From: a bacterium
GTDB lineage: Bacteria; 4484-113; JAFGCY01
NCBI GenBank assembly: GCA_020849855.1
Contig: JADZFO010000050.1
Span: 1-64,000 of the forward strand
Reading direction: 5' to 3'
DNA length: 64,000 nucleotides
Shown: positions 24,678 to 32,898 of the stretch, in pieces
How positions within the stretch are numbered: the first letter of the stretch is position 1
Layout of the letters: each line of letters begins with the position of its first letter
The notes under the pieces: generated by a model
What the model saw: only the letters and a program-made list of their open reading frames with translations
What the model was told of the DNA's origin: nothing
Databases searched by the model: none
Program-made: the position numbers and the translations under genes

Positions 24678-25265
24678 CTACTCGCTGCCGGCATTCACGC
24701 CCATCTGGCGCAGCAGGGTCTGCAGCGCGCCGCGATGGCCGGCTTCATGGCAGGCGGCCGCGACCAGCACGCGGTTGATGGTGGTGGGCCCGCGGCGCTC
24801 GGCATCGGCCGTGTCCTTGCCGGCCTCGCGCAGGGAGGCGAGGTGCTTCTCAAAGCCGGCGATGGTGCCGGGGGTGGTGTTCAGCAGTTCGTTGTAGGGC
24901 CGGGCCAGCCAGGCCTCCAGCGCTTCACGGCCGGCCACCAGGCTGTCCAGGATCTCCTGCAGGTTGGCGGCTTCGCGGCTGCGGGTCCAGACACCGCTGT
25001 CGTCCTCGGGGTACTTCATCCAGTAGCCCTCTTCGCTCGCATCCCCGGACAGGGTGCGGGCGAACATGCTGCGGGAGTCGGCGCAGTGCATGGCGATTTC
25101 GCCAAGGCTGAAGCTCCACTTGCCGCTGGGGTCCGCGGGCCGCCAGTCCAGTTTGTCTTCCGGGATCAGCGCCGCGATCTTCTCGAGATAACTCAGGGTC
25201 ATGCCGACCCAGGGCATCTGGTCGCCGATGGTCATGGCCGGGCTGGCCTGCATTGAGCTGTCCAT
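24678..25265 (-). CDS. DinB-family protein, copy 3 of 3
   Basis: 195 residues, ATG with AAGGCGGAA upstream. Motifs: QMPWVGMTLSYLEKI, RPADPSGKWSFSLGEIAMHCAD and AACHEAGHRGALQTLLRQMG with the metal-binding His residues. First gene of the DinB cluster. About 100 bp separates it from the HAD gene. Confidence 0.88.
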   Translation of the reverse strand: MDSSMQASPAMTIGDQMPWVGMTLSYLEKIAALIPEDKLDWRPADPSGKWSFSLGEIAMHCADSRSMFARTLSGDASEEGYWMKYPEDDSGVWTRSREAANLQEILDSLVAGREALEAWLARPYNELLNTTPGTIAGFEKHLASLREAGKDTADAERRGPTTINRVLVAAACHEAGHRGALQTLLRQMGVNAGSE

Positions 25266-25363
25266 GCTGTTCCGCCTTGCGAGTAATTTGCTGCAGCTTG
25301 ACTGCCGCCAGAGTCTAGCACCGGCTCGCGCGCCGGAGCGCGGCGCGGCAGGCGCCGCAGCAC

Positions 25364-26419
25364 TTAATCCTTGAGCGCGGCGATGGCCTCAAGGTAACGG
25401 GCCAGCACCAGAGGCGGGGCTTCGCCGGCGCCCTGGTCGAAGGCCAGCTGCACGCTGGCGGCCGCGGCGATCTCCTGCGCGGCCTGGGGCATTGCCGCGC
25501 TGAAACCGCACCACTCAAACATCGGCAGGTCGTTGGTATCGTCGCCCACCGCCATGGTCAGCTCGCGGGGGATGCCAAGGCGCCGGGAGAAGAAGTCCAT
25601 CGCCGAGCCCTTGTTGGCCTGCGCATCAAAGACCTCCAGGGCCAGGCAGGGCACCAGAGGCCACTTCACGGCGATGGCGAAGAGGCGCTCGCCAAAGCGC
25701 TGGCGCACCTTGTCGCGCATCTCCAGCACCAGCTCGGGCGGCCCCGGCATGGACAGCTGGGTCACATTGGCCTGATCGATCTCGCTGAGCTGCGTGGCCT
25801 GGTGGCGGTTATAGCCAAAGCGCTGCGTGCACAGCGCCATCTCCGGCGTGTGCAGGCGCACGATCTGCCGCACGCCGGTCTCGTCCACGCTGGCGTCCTG
25901 ATAGAGGTTCACGCTCCAGGGGGCCAGCAGCTCCACCAGGGGCGCGACCAGCTCTTCCGGCAGCAGACGGCGGTCGAGGCGCTGCCAGGCGGGGTAGTCC
26001 CAGAGCAGGCAGCCGGAGTTGGTGGCGATGCAGGCCGGCTGGGCATAGGCGGCCAGGCTGCTGCCGGGGGCCAGGGGGGGATAGTCGTTGCCGGCCCGCG
26101 CATGCCCGCTGGCCAGGCCTTCGCGGCTGCCGGCGGTGGATGCGGCGCCGGCGCCTGGCTTGTTGCCGCTTTCATGCTCGTCGTGGTTCTGCGGCGGGTC
26201 GTGCAGCTCGCCGACCAGCCCGCCGCCAAGGCCGATGCGGCAGGTGCGGGCGCGGCGGCCGGTGAGGAAGGCCAGCTCGATCCCGCTGGCGCGCAGGGCC
26301 TCGAGGGCCGCGCCAACTTCCGGGCGCAGGCCGTGCAGGCTGTCCAGCAGGGTACCGTCGAGGTCGAAACCAATCAGGCGGGGCTTGCGCGGCGGAAGAG
26401 GAGCAGTCGTGCTGGGCAT
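25364..26419 (-). CDS. HAD-IIB (Cof-type) phosphatase with a low-complexity insertion
   Basis: 351 residues. Catalytic motif I is GFDLDGTLLDS (nucleophile Asp18, acid/base Asp20), motif II is LTGRR, and motif IV is GDDTNDLPMF near the C-terminus. The cap domain places it in the Cof/sucrose-phosphatase group of sugar-phosphate or cofactor phosphatases. Between LTGRR and CIATNSG there is a Gly/Ala/His-rich stretch of about 65 residues (GLGGGLVGELHDPPQNHDEH onward) that is longer than I expect for the family. TAACAT lies nine bases before the ATG. Confidence 0.88.
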   Translation of the reverse strand: MPSTTAPLPPRKPRLIGFDLDGTLLDSLHGLRPEVGAALEALRASGIELAFLTGRRARTCRIGLGGGLVGELHDPPQNHDEHESGNKPGAGAASTAGSREGLASGHARAGNDYPPLAPGSSLAAYAQPACIATNSGCLLWDYPAWQRLDRRLLPEELVAPLVELLAPWSVNLYQDASVDETGVRQIVRLHTPEMALCTQRFGYNRHQATQLSEIDQANVTQLSMPGPPELVLEMRDKVRQRFGERLFAIAVKWPLVPCLALEVFDAQANKGSAMDFFSRRLGIPRELTMAVGDDTNDLPMFEWCGFSAAMPQAAQEIAAAASVQLAFDQGAGEAPPLVLARYLEAIAALKD

Positions 26420-26428
26420 GGCGCGGGG

Positions 26429-26434
26429 ATGTTA
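26429..26434 (-). promoter_or_regulatory. -10 box upstream of the HAD gene
   Basis: TAACAT, nine bases before the ATG at 26419, with no clear Shine-Dalgarno site between. Possible leaderless or very short leader. Confidence 0.35.
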
Positions 26435-26452
26435 GCAGGTGCGGGAGGGACC

Positions 26453-26594
26453 AAGGTCGATGGTCGATGGCCAAAGTCGATGGTCGCAGGTCGATGCTCG
26501 AATGCTCGGCTGTCCCGCTCAAGCCTGGGGCTCGCTGTGTATCCCCTCACCGCCGGCGGCACGAATTCGACTTTCGACCTTCGACTATCGACAT
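26453..26594. repeat. Heptanucleotide inverted-arm island D
   Basis: Left arm (26453-26509) is made of GGTCGAT-like 7-mers. Right arm (26562-26594) is made of the inverted type (TTCGACT, ATCGACA). It lies in the divergent gap between the HAD and MscS genes. Confidence 0.75.
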
Positions 26595-26654
26595 GAAGTC
26601 CTGCGCCCGCGCCCTTGAACCGGAGAGCTGCGACTGCCCCGCGCTTTCCTGCCC

Positions 26655-26660
26655 TACAAT
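26655..26660 (+). promoter_or_regulatory. -10 box upstream of the MscS gene
   Basis: TACAAT, nine bases before the ATG at 26670. Confidence 0.4.
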
Positions 26661-26669
26661 GCCTCGCTC

Positions 26670-28019
26670 ATGCTTGAACCAGGCATCATCTGGTGGCTGC
26701 AGGGCGGCAAAGGCAAGGCGGAAAGGGACGGCGCTGGCGCCGGCGACTCCGACAGCGCTGTCGCGCAGGCACCGGAGGCTCTGGGCGAGGCCAGCGAGGT
26801 GATCAAGGAGCAGGCCCAGCAGCTCCTGCCGGAATCCCTGCAGAAGGACCGCCGGCCCCATGAGCTGGACCCGCTGCAGATCGGCCTGGCGCTGGCGGTC
26901 ATTATCGTCGCCTTCGCCCTGCGCAGCCTGGTCGTGCTTGTGATTGCCCGGCTCTACAACCGCGCCATCCGCCCGCCCCGGCCCGGGCCATTCATGATTT
27001 CGCCGGCGGCGGCCCAGGCCCAGGAGGAACGCAAGCGCGCCGTCGAGCGCCTGCTGCGGGTGGCGACCTATGTAATCCTGCTCAGCGGCCTCTTCTTCGC
27101 CCTCTCGCTGCTGGACCTGCCCACCGAGCCCACCAACTGGGAGCGCAGCGCCTGGCAGATCTACACCAGCCTGCTGCTGGTCTTCGCCGGGGCCCTGCTG
27201 TTCCAGCTCTTTGGCCTGGTGCTGCGGGTCTTCACCCGGGAGCGCCCGGGCCTGGATTCCGGCATCTTCGACCGCCAGCTGACCCCGCTGATCCGCGATA
27301 TCGCCAAGTTCGCCGTCGGCATACTGGTGATCCTGCTGATCCTGCAGACCTGGGGCTATGACACCACCGCCCTGCTGGCCGGTGTGGGTATCGGCGGTCT
27401 GGCCATCGCCTTCGCGGCCCAGGACGCCATCGCGAACGTTTTTGGCAGCCTGGTGATCTACTCCGACCGGCCTTACAAGGTGGGCGACTGGGTGCGCGTC
27501 AGCGATGTTGAGGGCATTGTGGAAGAGATCGGCATCCGCTCCACGCGCATCCGCCTCTTCGACAAGAGCATGGTCTCCGTCCCCAACAAGAGTGTGGCCG
27601 GCGAGAAGATCCACAACTTCAGCGCCATGACCCACCGCCGGATCAAGATGGTCATCGGCCTGCCTTACGAGACCGCGGCCGAGGACCTGGTCAGCGCGCT
27701 GGCGGTGATCCGCGAAGTGGTGGCCTGGCAGCGCGGGATTGAGAGCGATACCTGGGTGGTGCACCTGACGGAGTTCGGCACCTCCAGCCAGAACATCCTG
27801 GTGCAGTGCTTTACGCGGGTAACGCGCTGGGAGGATTACCTGAAGATCCAGGAAGAGCTTTTGCTGGAGATCCGCCGGCGCCTGGACATCCTGGGCATCC
27901 GCATCGCCATCCCGACGCAGACGGTCATCTACCGCGCCGAGGGCGCCCACGGCATGGATGGGGATGAGCCAGGCTCGCCGGCCAGCGCCGATGCCCCGCC
28001 GCCGCCGATGCGCCAGTAG
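26670..28019 (+). CDS. MscS-family mechanosensitive ion channel
   Basis: 449 residues. Opens under membrane tension to release solutes on osmotic downshock. N-terminal membrane segments are at about residues 70-90, 130-150 and 165-190, then the pore helix GVGIGGLAIAFAAQDAIANVFGS (about 235-258) and the beta domain (KVGDWVRV, VEEIGIRSTRIR, VPNKSVAGEKIHNFS), which are diagnostic. The cytoplasmic vestibule follows. The C-terminus is Pro-rich. Runs in the same direction as the Mrp gene 98 bp downstream. Confidence 0.94.
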   Translation: MLEPGIIWWLQGGKGKAERDGAGAGDSDSAVAQAPEALGEASEVIKEQAQQLLPESLQKDRRPHELDPLQIGLALAVIIVAFALRSLVVLVIARLYNRAIRPPRPGPFMISPAAAQAQEERKRAVERLLRVATYVILLSGLFFALSLLDLPTEPTNWERSAWQIYTSLLLVFAGALLFQLFGLVLRVFTRERPGLDSGIFDRQLTPLIRDIAKFAVGILVILLILQTWGYDTTALLAGVGIGGLAIAFAAQDAIANVFGSLVIYSDRPYKVGDWVRVSDVEGIVEEIGIRSTRIRLFDKSMVSVPNKSVAGEKIHNFSAMTHRRIKMVIGLPYETAAEDLVSALAVIREVVAWQRGIESDTWVVHLTEFGTSSQNILVQCFTRVTRWEDYLKIQEELLLEIRRRLDILGIRIAIPTQTVIYRAEGAHGMDGDEPGSPASADAPPPPMRQ

Positions 28020-28117
28020 CGTTATGCATCAGCCGCAGCCCTTTCCGTGAGATAATCGCCGCCGCGCGGAGATAGCACCCTGCGGGGCCGCAGCGGGCCT
28101 GATCCGGGGACAGCCTT

Positions 28118-29560
28118 ATGGACAACTCAACAAACGACACTAACGGCCACAACACGCCTGAAAACGGTTCCGAGGGGCGTGTATCGCCCTTTGCCAGCGG
28201 CGGCGCCGGGCGCGAGGCGCTGGGCCTGGACCAGACCGCCCCGCCGCCGGGCCAGCCGCCGGCCATGAAAGCCGGGTCCAAGACCATGCAGCTGCTGGAG
28301 CAGCTGAAGCGGATCAAGCTGCCGGGCATGGAGCAGGACATTGTCAGCGCCGGCCTGGTGAAGAACCTGAACATCACCGAGGGCCTGGTCAAGTTCAACG
28401 TGGTGCTGGAGAAGCCCGGCCTCGACATTGAGGACTATGTCGAGCAGCGGGTAGCCGATGAACTGGGCGACCTGAGCTGGATCCAGGAATGCGAGCTGGG
28501 CTTTCTGGCCGGGCCGCCGCCGGGCGGGATCGTCCAGGAGATGCTGGGCGCGCCCGGGGGGCCGGCCGGGGGCCAGATCCCCTTTGGCGGACCCGCCGCC
28601 GGCGCGGGCATGCCCGCGCGCCAGAGCAGCGTGAACAGCGAGATCGACGCAGCTATCGGCGATGACAGCGCCGGCGCTGCCGGCGGCGTGCGCGCGGCGC
28701 AGGTCTCCGGCGCCAGCCTGCAGGCCGCCGAGATGCGCTCTGCGCGCTTTGACGCGGCGCATGGCCCGGCCACGGCGCCGCAGCTTGAGAACGTCAGGCA
28801 TGTGATCGCCGTCGGCTCCGGCAAGGGCGGCGTGGGCAAGAGCACGGTCGCCGTGAACCTGGCCCTGGCCCTGCTGCAGAATGGCTTCAAGGTGGGCCTG
28901 CTGGACGCGGATGTCTACGGCCCCTCGGTGCCACTGATGCTGGGCATCAACGAGCAGCCCTACGTGAACGACAACGAGAAGCTGGTCCCGCCGGAGCTGT
29001 ATGGCATGAAGGTCATGTCCATCGGCCTGCTGCTGGCGCCGGACCAGGCCGTGATCTGGCGCGGGCCGATGATCCACGGCGTGATGAAGCAGTTCCTGGG
29101 CGATGTTGACTGGGGCAACCTGGACTATCTGATCATTGACCTGCCGCCGGGCACCGGCGATGCACCGCTCTCGATCAGCCAGGCCCTGCCGCTGACCAGC
29201 GCGATCGTCGTCACCACGCCGCAGGAGGTGGCCAGCTCGGTGGCCCAGAAGAGCATCGCGATGTTCCAGCGCATGGGCATCCAGGTGCTGGGCCTGATCG
29301 AGAACATGAGCTACTTCATCTGCCCTTCCTGCGAGGAGCAGCACGACATCTTCGGCCGCGGGGGCGCCCAGCGCATCGCCGAGGCGCATGGCCTGCCGGT
29401 GCTGGGCGAGATCCCCCTGGACACCCGCATGCGCCAGGGCGGCGATACCGGCCACCCGGTGCTGCTGCAGCATCCGCGCAGCGAACTGGCCGAGGCCTTC
29501 CGCGTGATCGCGGCACGCCTGGCTGAGCAGGTGCGGGCCAGCGAGACGGCCCGGCCCTAG
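28118..29560 (+). CDS. mrp: Mrp/ApbC-type P-loop ATPase, iron-sulfur cluster carrier
   Basis: 480 residues. N-terminal MIP18/DUF59-like domain (about residues 55-130, MQLLEQLKRIKLPGMEQDIV), then a Pro/Gly/Ala-rich linker. The deviant Walker A GSGKGGVGKST starts near residue 234, followed by LLDADVYGPS and DLPPGTGD. The cluster-binding CPSC motif is near 401-404, in front of EEQHDIFGRGG. The family carries Fe-S clusters to apoproteins. Two bases separate it from the CPBP gene, so the two form an operon. Confidence 0.95.
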   Translation: MDNSTNDTNGHNTPENGSEGRVSPFASGGAGREALGLDQTAPPPGQPPAMKAGSKTMQLLEQLKRIKLPGMEQDIVSAGLVKNLNITEGLVKFNVVLEKPGLDIEDYVEQRVADELGDLSWIQECELGFLAGPPPGGIVQEMLGAPGGPAGGQIPFGGPAAGAGMPARQSSVNSEIDAAIGDDSAGAAGGVRAAQVSGASLQAAEMRSARFDAAHGPATAPQLENVRHVIAVGSGKGGVGKSTVAVNLALALLQNGFKVGLLDADVYGPSVPLMLGINEQPYVNDNEKLVPPELYGMKVMSIGLLLAPDQAVIWRGPMIHGVMKQFLGDVDWGNLDYLIIDLPPGTGDAPLSISQALPLTSAIVVTTPQEVASSVAQKSIAMFQRMGIQVLGLIENMSYFICPSCEEQHDIFGRGGAQRIAEAHGLPVLGEIPLDTRMRQGGDTGHPVLLQHPRSELAEAFRVIAARLAEQVRASETARP

Positions 29561-29562
29561 AG

Positions 29563-30288
29563 ATGCCGGCGGCGAAGGGAGCTGCAGCGGCAGAAAATTC
29601 TGCGCCCAGGGCCCTGCTGCACTTCGCGCTTCTGCTGCTGGCATGGACTGGCGCCTGGCTGCTGTATCTGGCGCTGCAACACGCCTGGCCCGCGCTCTCT
29701 GCTGGAACACCAGAGCGTGTCTGGTGGCTGAGCGCCAAGCTGTTGATCTGGCTGGCGCCCTGCGCCTTTGTGCTGCTGCGCGAGCAGCGCAGCTCCGGCC
29801 GGCCCTGGGCTGCTGTGCTGGAAGATCTGGGGCTTGGCCCCGGCAGCCTACGCCGCGGTCTGCTCTGGGGCCTGGCCGCAGCGCTGCTGATTGCCGGGCT
29901 GTACTGGCTGAGCCTGCCCCTGGGCCTGCGTGTGCTGTCTTCCCAGTGGCCGGAAGTCTTTGGCGCTGTGGCCCTGCTGGGTTCGCTGCAGGCGCCCCTG
30001 CTTGAAGAGCTGCTGCTGCGCGGCTTCTTCCAGCCCCGCCTTGAGCGTGGCTACGGGCGCGGCGCGGCCATCGCGCTCAGCGGCCTGCTGTTTGTGGCTT
30101 TGCACCTGCCGGGCTGGTACTTCCAGGGCCAGCTAGCTCAGCCGACGCTATGGCTGCCGCTGAGCCTCTCCATCCTGGCCATCGGCCTGCTTTGTGCCTG
30201 GCTGCGCCAGCGCAGCAACAGCCTGCTGGCGCCCGTGATTGCACACTGGGTCAACAACCTTGCCGCCAGCCTGCTGGCCCTGCCCTGA
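29563..30288 (+). CDS. CPBP-family intramembrane metalloprotease
   Basis: 241 residues with about seven or eight membrane segments. The CPBP/Abi motifs are all present: LLEELLLRGFFQPRL (Glu148, Glu149, Arg153), the His of FVALHLPGW (about 181), and APVIAHWVNN near the C-terminus (His about 228). Relatives include Rce1-like CAAX proteases and bacteriocin self-immunity proteins; the substrate is unknown. Starts two bases after the mrp stop. Confidence 0.9.
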   Translation: MPAAKGAAAAENSAPRALLHFALLLLAWTGAWLLYLALQHAWPALSAGTPERVWWLSAKLLIWLAPCAFVLLREQRSSGRPWAAVLEDLGLGPGSLRRGLLWGLAAALLIAGLYWLSLPLGLRVLSSQWPEVFGAVALLGSLQAPLLEELLLRGFFQPRLERGYGRGAAIALSGLLFVALHLPGWYFQGQLAQPTLWLPLSLSILAIGLLCAWLRQRSNSLLAPVIAHWVNNLAASLLALP

Positions 30289-30398
30289 GTTCTAGTCGAC
30301 GCCGGGAGGCGCGGCCCTGGCCTGCCTGCAACTGCTACCTGCTCTCATTTGTTCTTGAGTCACACAAATATTGCAGATAAGTGGTATCAGATATGGCA

Positions 30399-30418
30399 GG
30401 ATAGTCGGACGACTATCC
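30399..30418. promoter_or_regulatory. Perfect inverted repeat before the PKD lipoprotein gene
   Basis: GGATAGTC-GGAC-GACTATCC: 8-bp arms with a 4-base loop, three bases before the Shine-Dalgarno sequence GGAGG of the gene at 30432. It may be an operator or an RNA hairpin controlling translation. Confidence 0.45.
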
Positions 30419-30431
30419 GGGGAGGTGGCCC

Positions 30432-32765
30432 ATGTTGCGCGCCGGCGTCATAGTGGCAGCTGTGGCGGTCGCGCTGGTTATGGCGGCCTGTGGTTCGGAT
30501 CAAAGCCAACTGCAGAACATGCCGCCTGAGCTTGTCGACAGCCAGGCCCAACTGGCGAACCCAGCTGACTTCAGTGATTACACCCGTTCAAGCTCTGCCA
30601 TGCAGCTTCTGCTGCTCGGCCGGGAGTACGACACCGCGCTGCCCTTCGCCAGGGTCAGCCCCAGCGGTGACAACCTGCTGTTCCAGCCGCAGGAGACAGG
30701 CCGCGGTATCCGTGGCCTGAGCTACGCCGGCTACAGCATCGCCGCCAGCGGCTACAGCGCGCCCATGGACTTCCAGTTCAACTGGGCCCTGGCTCCGCCT
30801 GCAGGCAAGGCCTGGCTGGCCCTGATTGACTTCGAGACCCTGCAGTACGACTGGTACGCGATTCCCTCCAGCGGCCTGCTGCAGCTTGGCCCTTATGACC
30901 CGCGCTACTTCAACAGCGAGGGCTTCTGCATTGGCACGCTGCTGCTGCGCGGCACAAACGAGTGCAGCCTGGCCAGCCTGCGCCTGGGCTACAACCAGCT
31001 GCCCGAGCCCGTGCTGGTCCCCAGCGCGAACCCGGTGGCGCCGGGCACGGCGATGCAGCTTGACGCCTCCGGCTCGAGTGATATCGACGGCTCGATCGTG
31101 CGCTGGGAGTTCGACCCCCTTGGCAACGGCAGCTTCACTGACAGCCTGGGGGCTGAGGTCCTTGACTATATCTATGCCGACCCGGGTGTGTATAACCCGG
31201 CCCTGCGCGTGACCGACAACGAGGGCGCGCAGGCCAGCGTCAGCATCGAGCTGACCGTGCAGGAAGGCGGCAGCGGCATGGTCCCGGCCTTCACAGTGAC
31301 TCCCGGCAGCGCCAACCCCGGCGAGACTGTGGTCTTCGATGCATCCATGAGCCTGGACTCCGCCGGCACCATCGTCAAATACGAGTTCGACCCTGAAGGT
31401 GATGGCAGCTATGTGGACAACGGCACGGACCCGGTGCTTGTCTACAGCTACAGCGATGGCGGCGAGATCTACGCCAGCCTGCGCATCACCGACGACAAGG
31501 CCAACTTCGCCTCGCTCAGCAAGCTGGTCCATATCGGCTGGACGCGGACGCTGAAGAACAGCCCGGCTTCCTACCTGATGCCATACAGCCTGGTCATGGA
31601 CGCCGCCGGCAATATCTATGTCTGCGGCGAGGGCATGAACCTGGCCGGCCCCAGCAGCGCCGGGGACGGCTATCTCTGCAAGTACTCGCCGGATGGCGAG
31701 CTGCTGTGGCAGAAGCTCTTCACCAGCAGCGGCAACCAGATGCTGGCCGACCTCGCGCTGGACAGCCAGGGCAACCTTTACGCCGCCGGCTACAGCCGCT
31801 GGTCACCCGAAGACTTCCCGATGCTGGACCTGCTGCGGATCAATCCGCTGAGCGGCAACCCGGTCTGGCGCCGCCAGTGGCTGGGCCTGTACCAGCCGAG
31901 GGTCGAGCTGCTGATCGACAGCACCGACCAGCTGACCCTGATGGTTGAGGAGATCCAGGGCCTGGGCGAGACCAACGTGATCGTCCTGAACATGGATACA
32001 GACGCGGTCCCAGGCTGGGAGGCCATCTGGCAGTCCCCGCTGGATATCCGCATCTCCGGCGCGGCCGTCGACGACAGCGGCAATATCTATGGCGCCGGCA
32101 GCATCAATGGCGACTTCGACGACGATGGCTTTGTCTGGAGCCTGACAAAGGACGGCGGCAGCCGCTGGGCGCATCAGTTTGACAGCGGCGGGCCGGATGA
32201 TCTGCGCCAGATCTGCCTTGGCGCGGGCCAGCTTTATGCCGCCGGCAAGCGCAAGCCCGGCGCGGCCGAGCGCGGCCTGCTGCTGAGCATTGGCAGCGAC
32301 GGTGCGCTGAGCTGGGCCGCCGACTACAGCCATGCGGCTGACAGCAACTTTGATGAATTCCATGGTGTGACGCCATACCAGGGCGGGGTGGCTCTCTGGG
32401 GCACCGCCTCGGCAGCCGGGAATCTCTCGGATGCCCTGGCCCTGCTGGTCTCCAGTTCCGGCGACCTGCTGCGTGAGCAGACCTACAGCTCCGGCTCGCA
32501 GGCGGCCGGCATTGGCGGCATCCTGGACGGGGGGGATGGCGCGCTGTATCTCAGCGGCCTGTCCCAGTTTCACAGCGGCGCCTTCAGCACGCCCTCCGGC
32601 ACCTGGACCCTGCTGGAAGCGCCGGACTATGACTATCTGGTCTATGACGGCGGCGCCTCGAAATGGGACGCCGAGTCCTTTGCAGCCGACAGCGACATTG
32701 TCGACTGGAACGGCTGGGTTGAGAACGACGGCGGCATCGTCCTGATGCGCCGTTTTGAACCCTGA
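30432..32765 (+). CDS. Lipoprotein: shared N-terminal module, two PKD domains, propeller repeats
   Basis: 777 residues with GGAGGTGG upstream. The signal ends in MAACG (Cys20). The shared module (about residues 60-195) has SYAGYSIA, WLALIDFETLQYDWY and FCIGTLLLRG. Two PKD domains follow, at about 196-285 (LDASGSSDIDGSIVRWEFDP) and 290-375 (FDASMSLDSAGTIVKYEFDP). The C-terminal half has repeats such as AGNIYVCGEG, QGNLYAAGYS and SGNIYGAGSI, similar to the propeller of the gene at 4754. Likely surface-exposed. A factor-independent terminator follows. Confidence 0.82.
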   Translation: MLRAGVIVAAVAVALVMAACGSDQSQLQNMPPELVDSQAQLANPADFSDYTRSSSAMQLLLLGREYDTALPFARVSPSGDNLLFQPQETGRGIRGLSYAGYSIAASGYSAPMDFQFNWALAPPAGKAWLALIDFETLQYDWYAIPSSGLLQLGPYDPRYFNSEGFCIGTLLLRGTNECSLASLRLGYNQLPEPVLVPSANPVAPGTAMQLDASGSSDIDGSIVRWEFDPLGNGSFTDSLGAEVLDYIYADPGVYNPALRVTDNEGAQASVSIELTVQEGGSGMVPAFTVTPGSANPGETVVFDASMSLDSAGTIVKYEFDPEGDGSYVDNGTDPVLVYSYSDGGEIYASLRITDDKANFASLSKLVHIGWTRTLKNSPASYLMPYSLVMDAAGNIYVCGEGMNLAGPSSAGDGYLCKYSPDGELLWQKLFTSSGNQMLADLALDSQGNLYAAGYSRWSPEDFPMLDLLRINPLSGNPVWRRQWLGLYQPRVELLIDSTDQLTLMVEEIQGLGETNVIVLNMDTDAVPGWEAIWQSPLDIRISGAAVDDSGNIYGAGSINGDFDDDGFVWSLTKDGGSRWAHQFDSGGPDDLRQICLGAGQLYAAGKRKPGAAERGLLLSIGSDGALSWAADYSHAADSNFDEFHGVTPYQGGVALWGTASAAGNLSDALALLVSSSGDLLREQTYSSGSQAAGIGGILDGGDGALYLSGLSQFHSGAFSTPSGTWTLLEAPDYDYLVYDGGASKWDAESFAADSDIVDWNGWVENDGGIVLMRRFEP

Positions 32766-32849
32766 TATCTCACAAGCCGCACACGTGGCTTGCCTCCGGG
32801 GCGGCCGGCGGGAGCAGCGCCGGCCGCCCGCCTCCTCTTTGACTGAAGT

Positions 32850-32887
32850 GCCGGGCGGCCCTGCCATGCCGCCCGGCCTTTTGCTTT
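32850..32887 (+). terminator. Rho-independent terminator
   Basis: Stem CCGGGCGGC (32851-32859) / GCCGCCCGG (32868-32876), 8-base loop, then CCTTTTGCTTT. Serves the lipoprotein gene ending at 32765. Confidence 0.8.
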
Positions 32888-32898
32888 CCTGCCTGGCT

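Noticed and set aside
26547..29710. Long antisense open frames (for example 26547-27950 and 28127-29710, minus strand)
   Set aside because: They mirror the MscS and Mrp genes. Their His/Gln/Val-rich composition is typical of antisense frames in GC-rich genes, and the sense proteins are clearly real.
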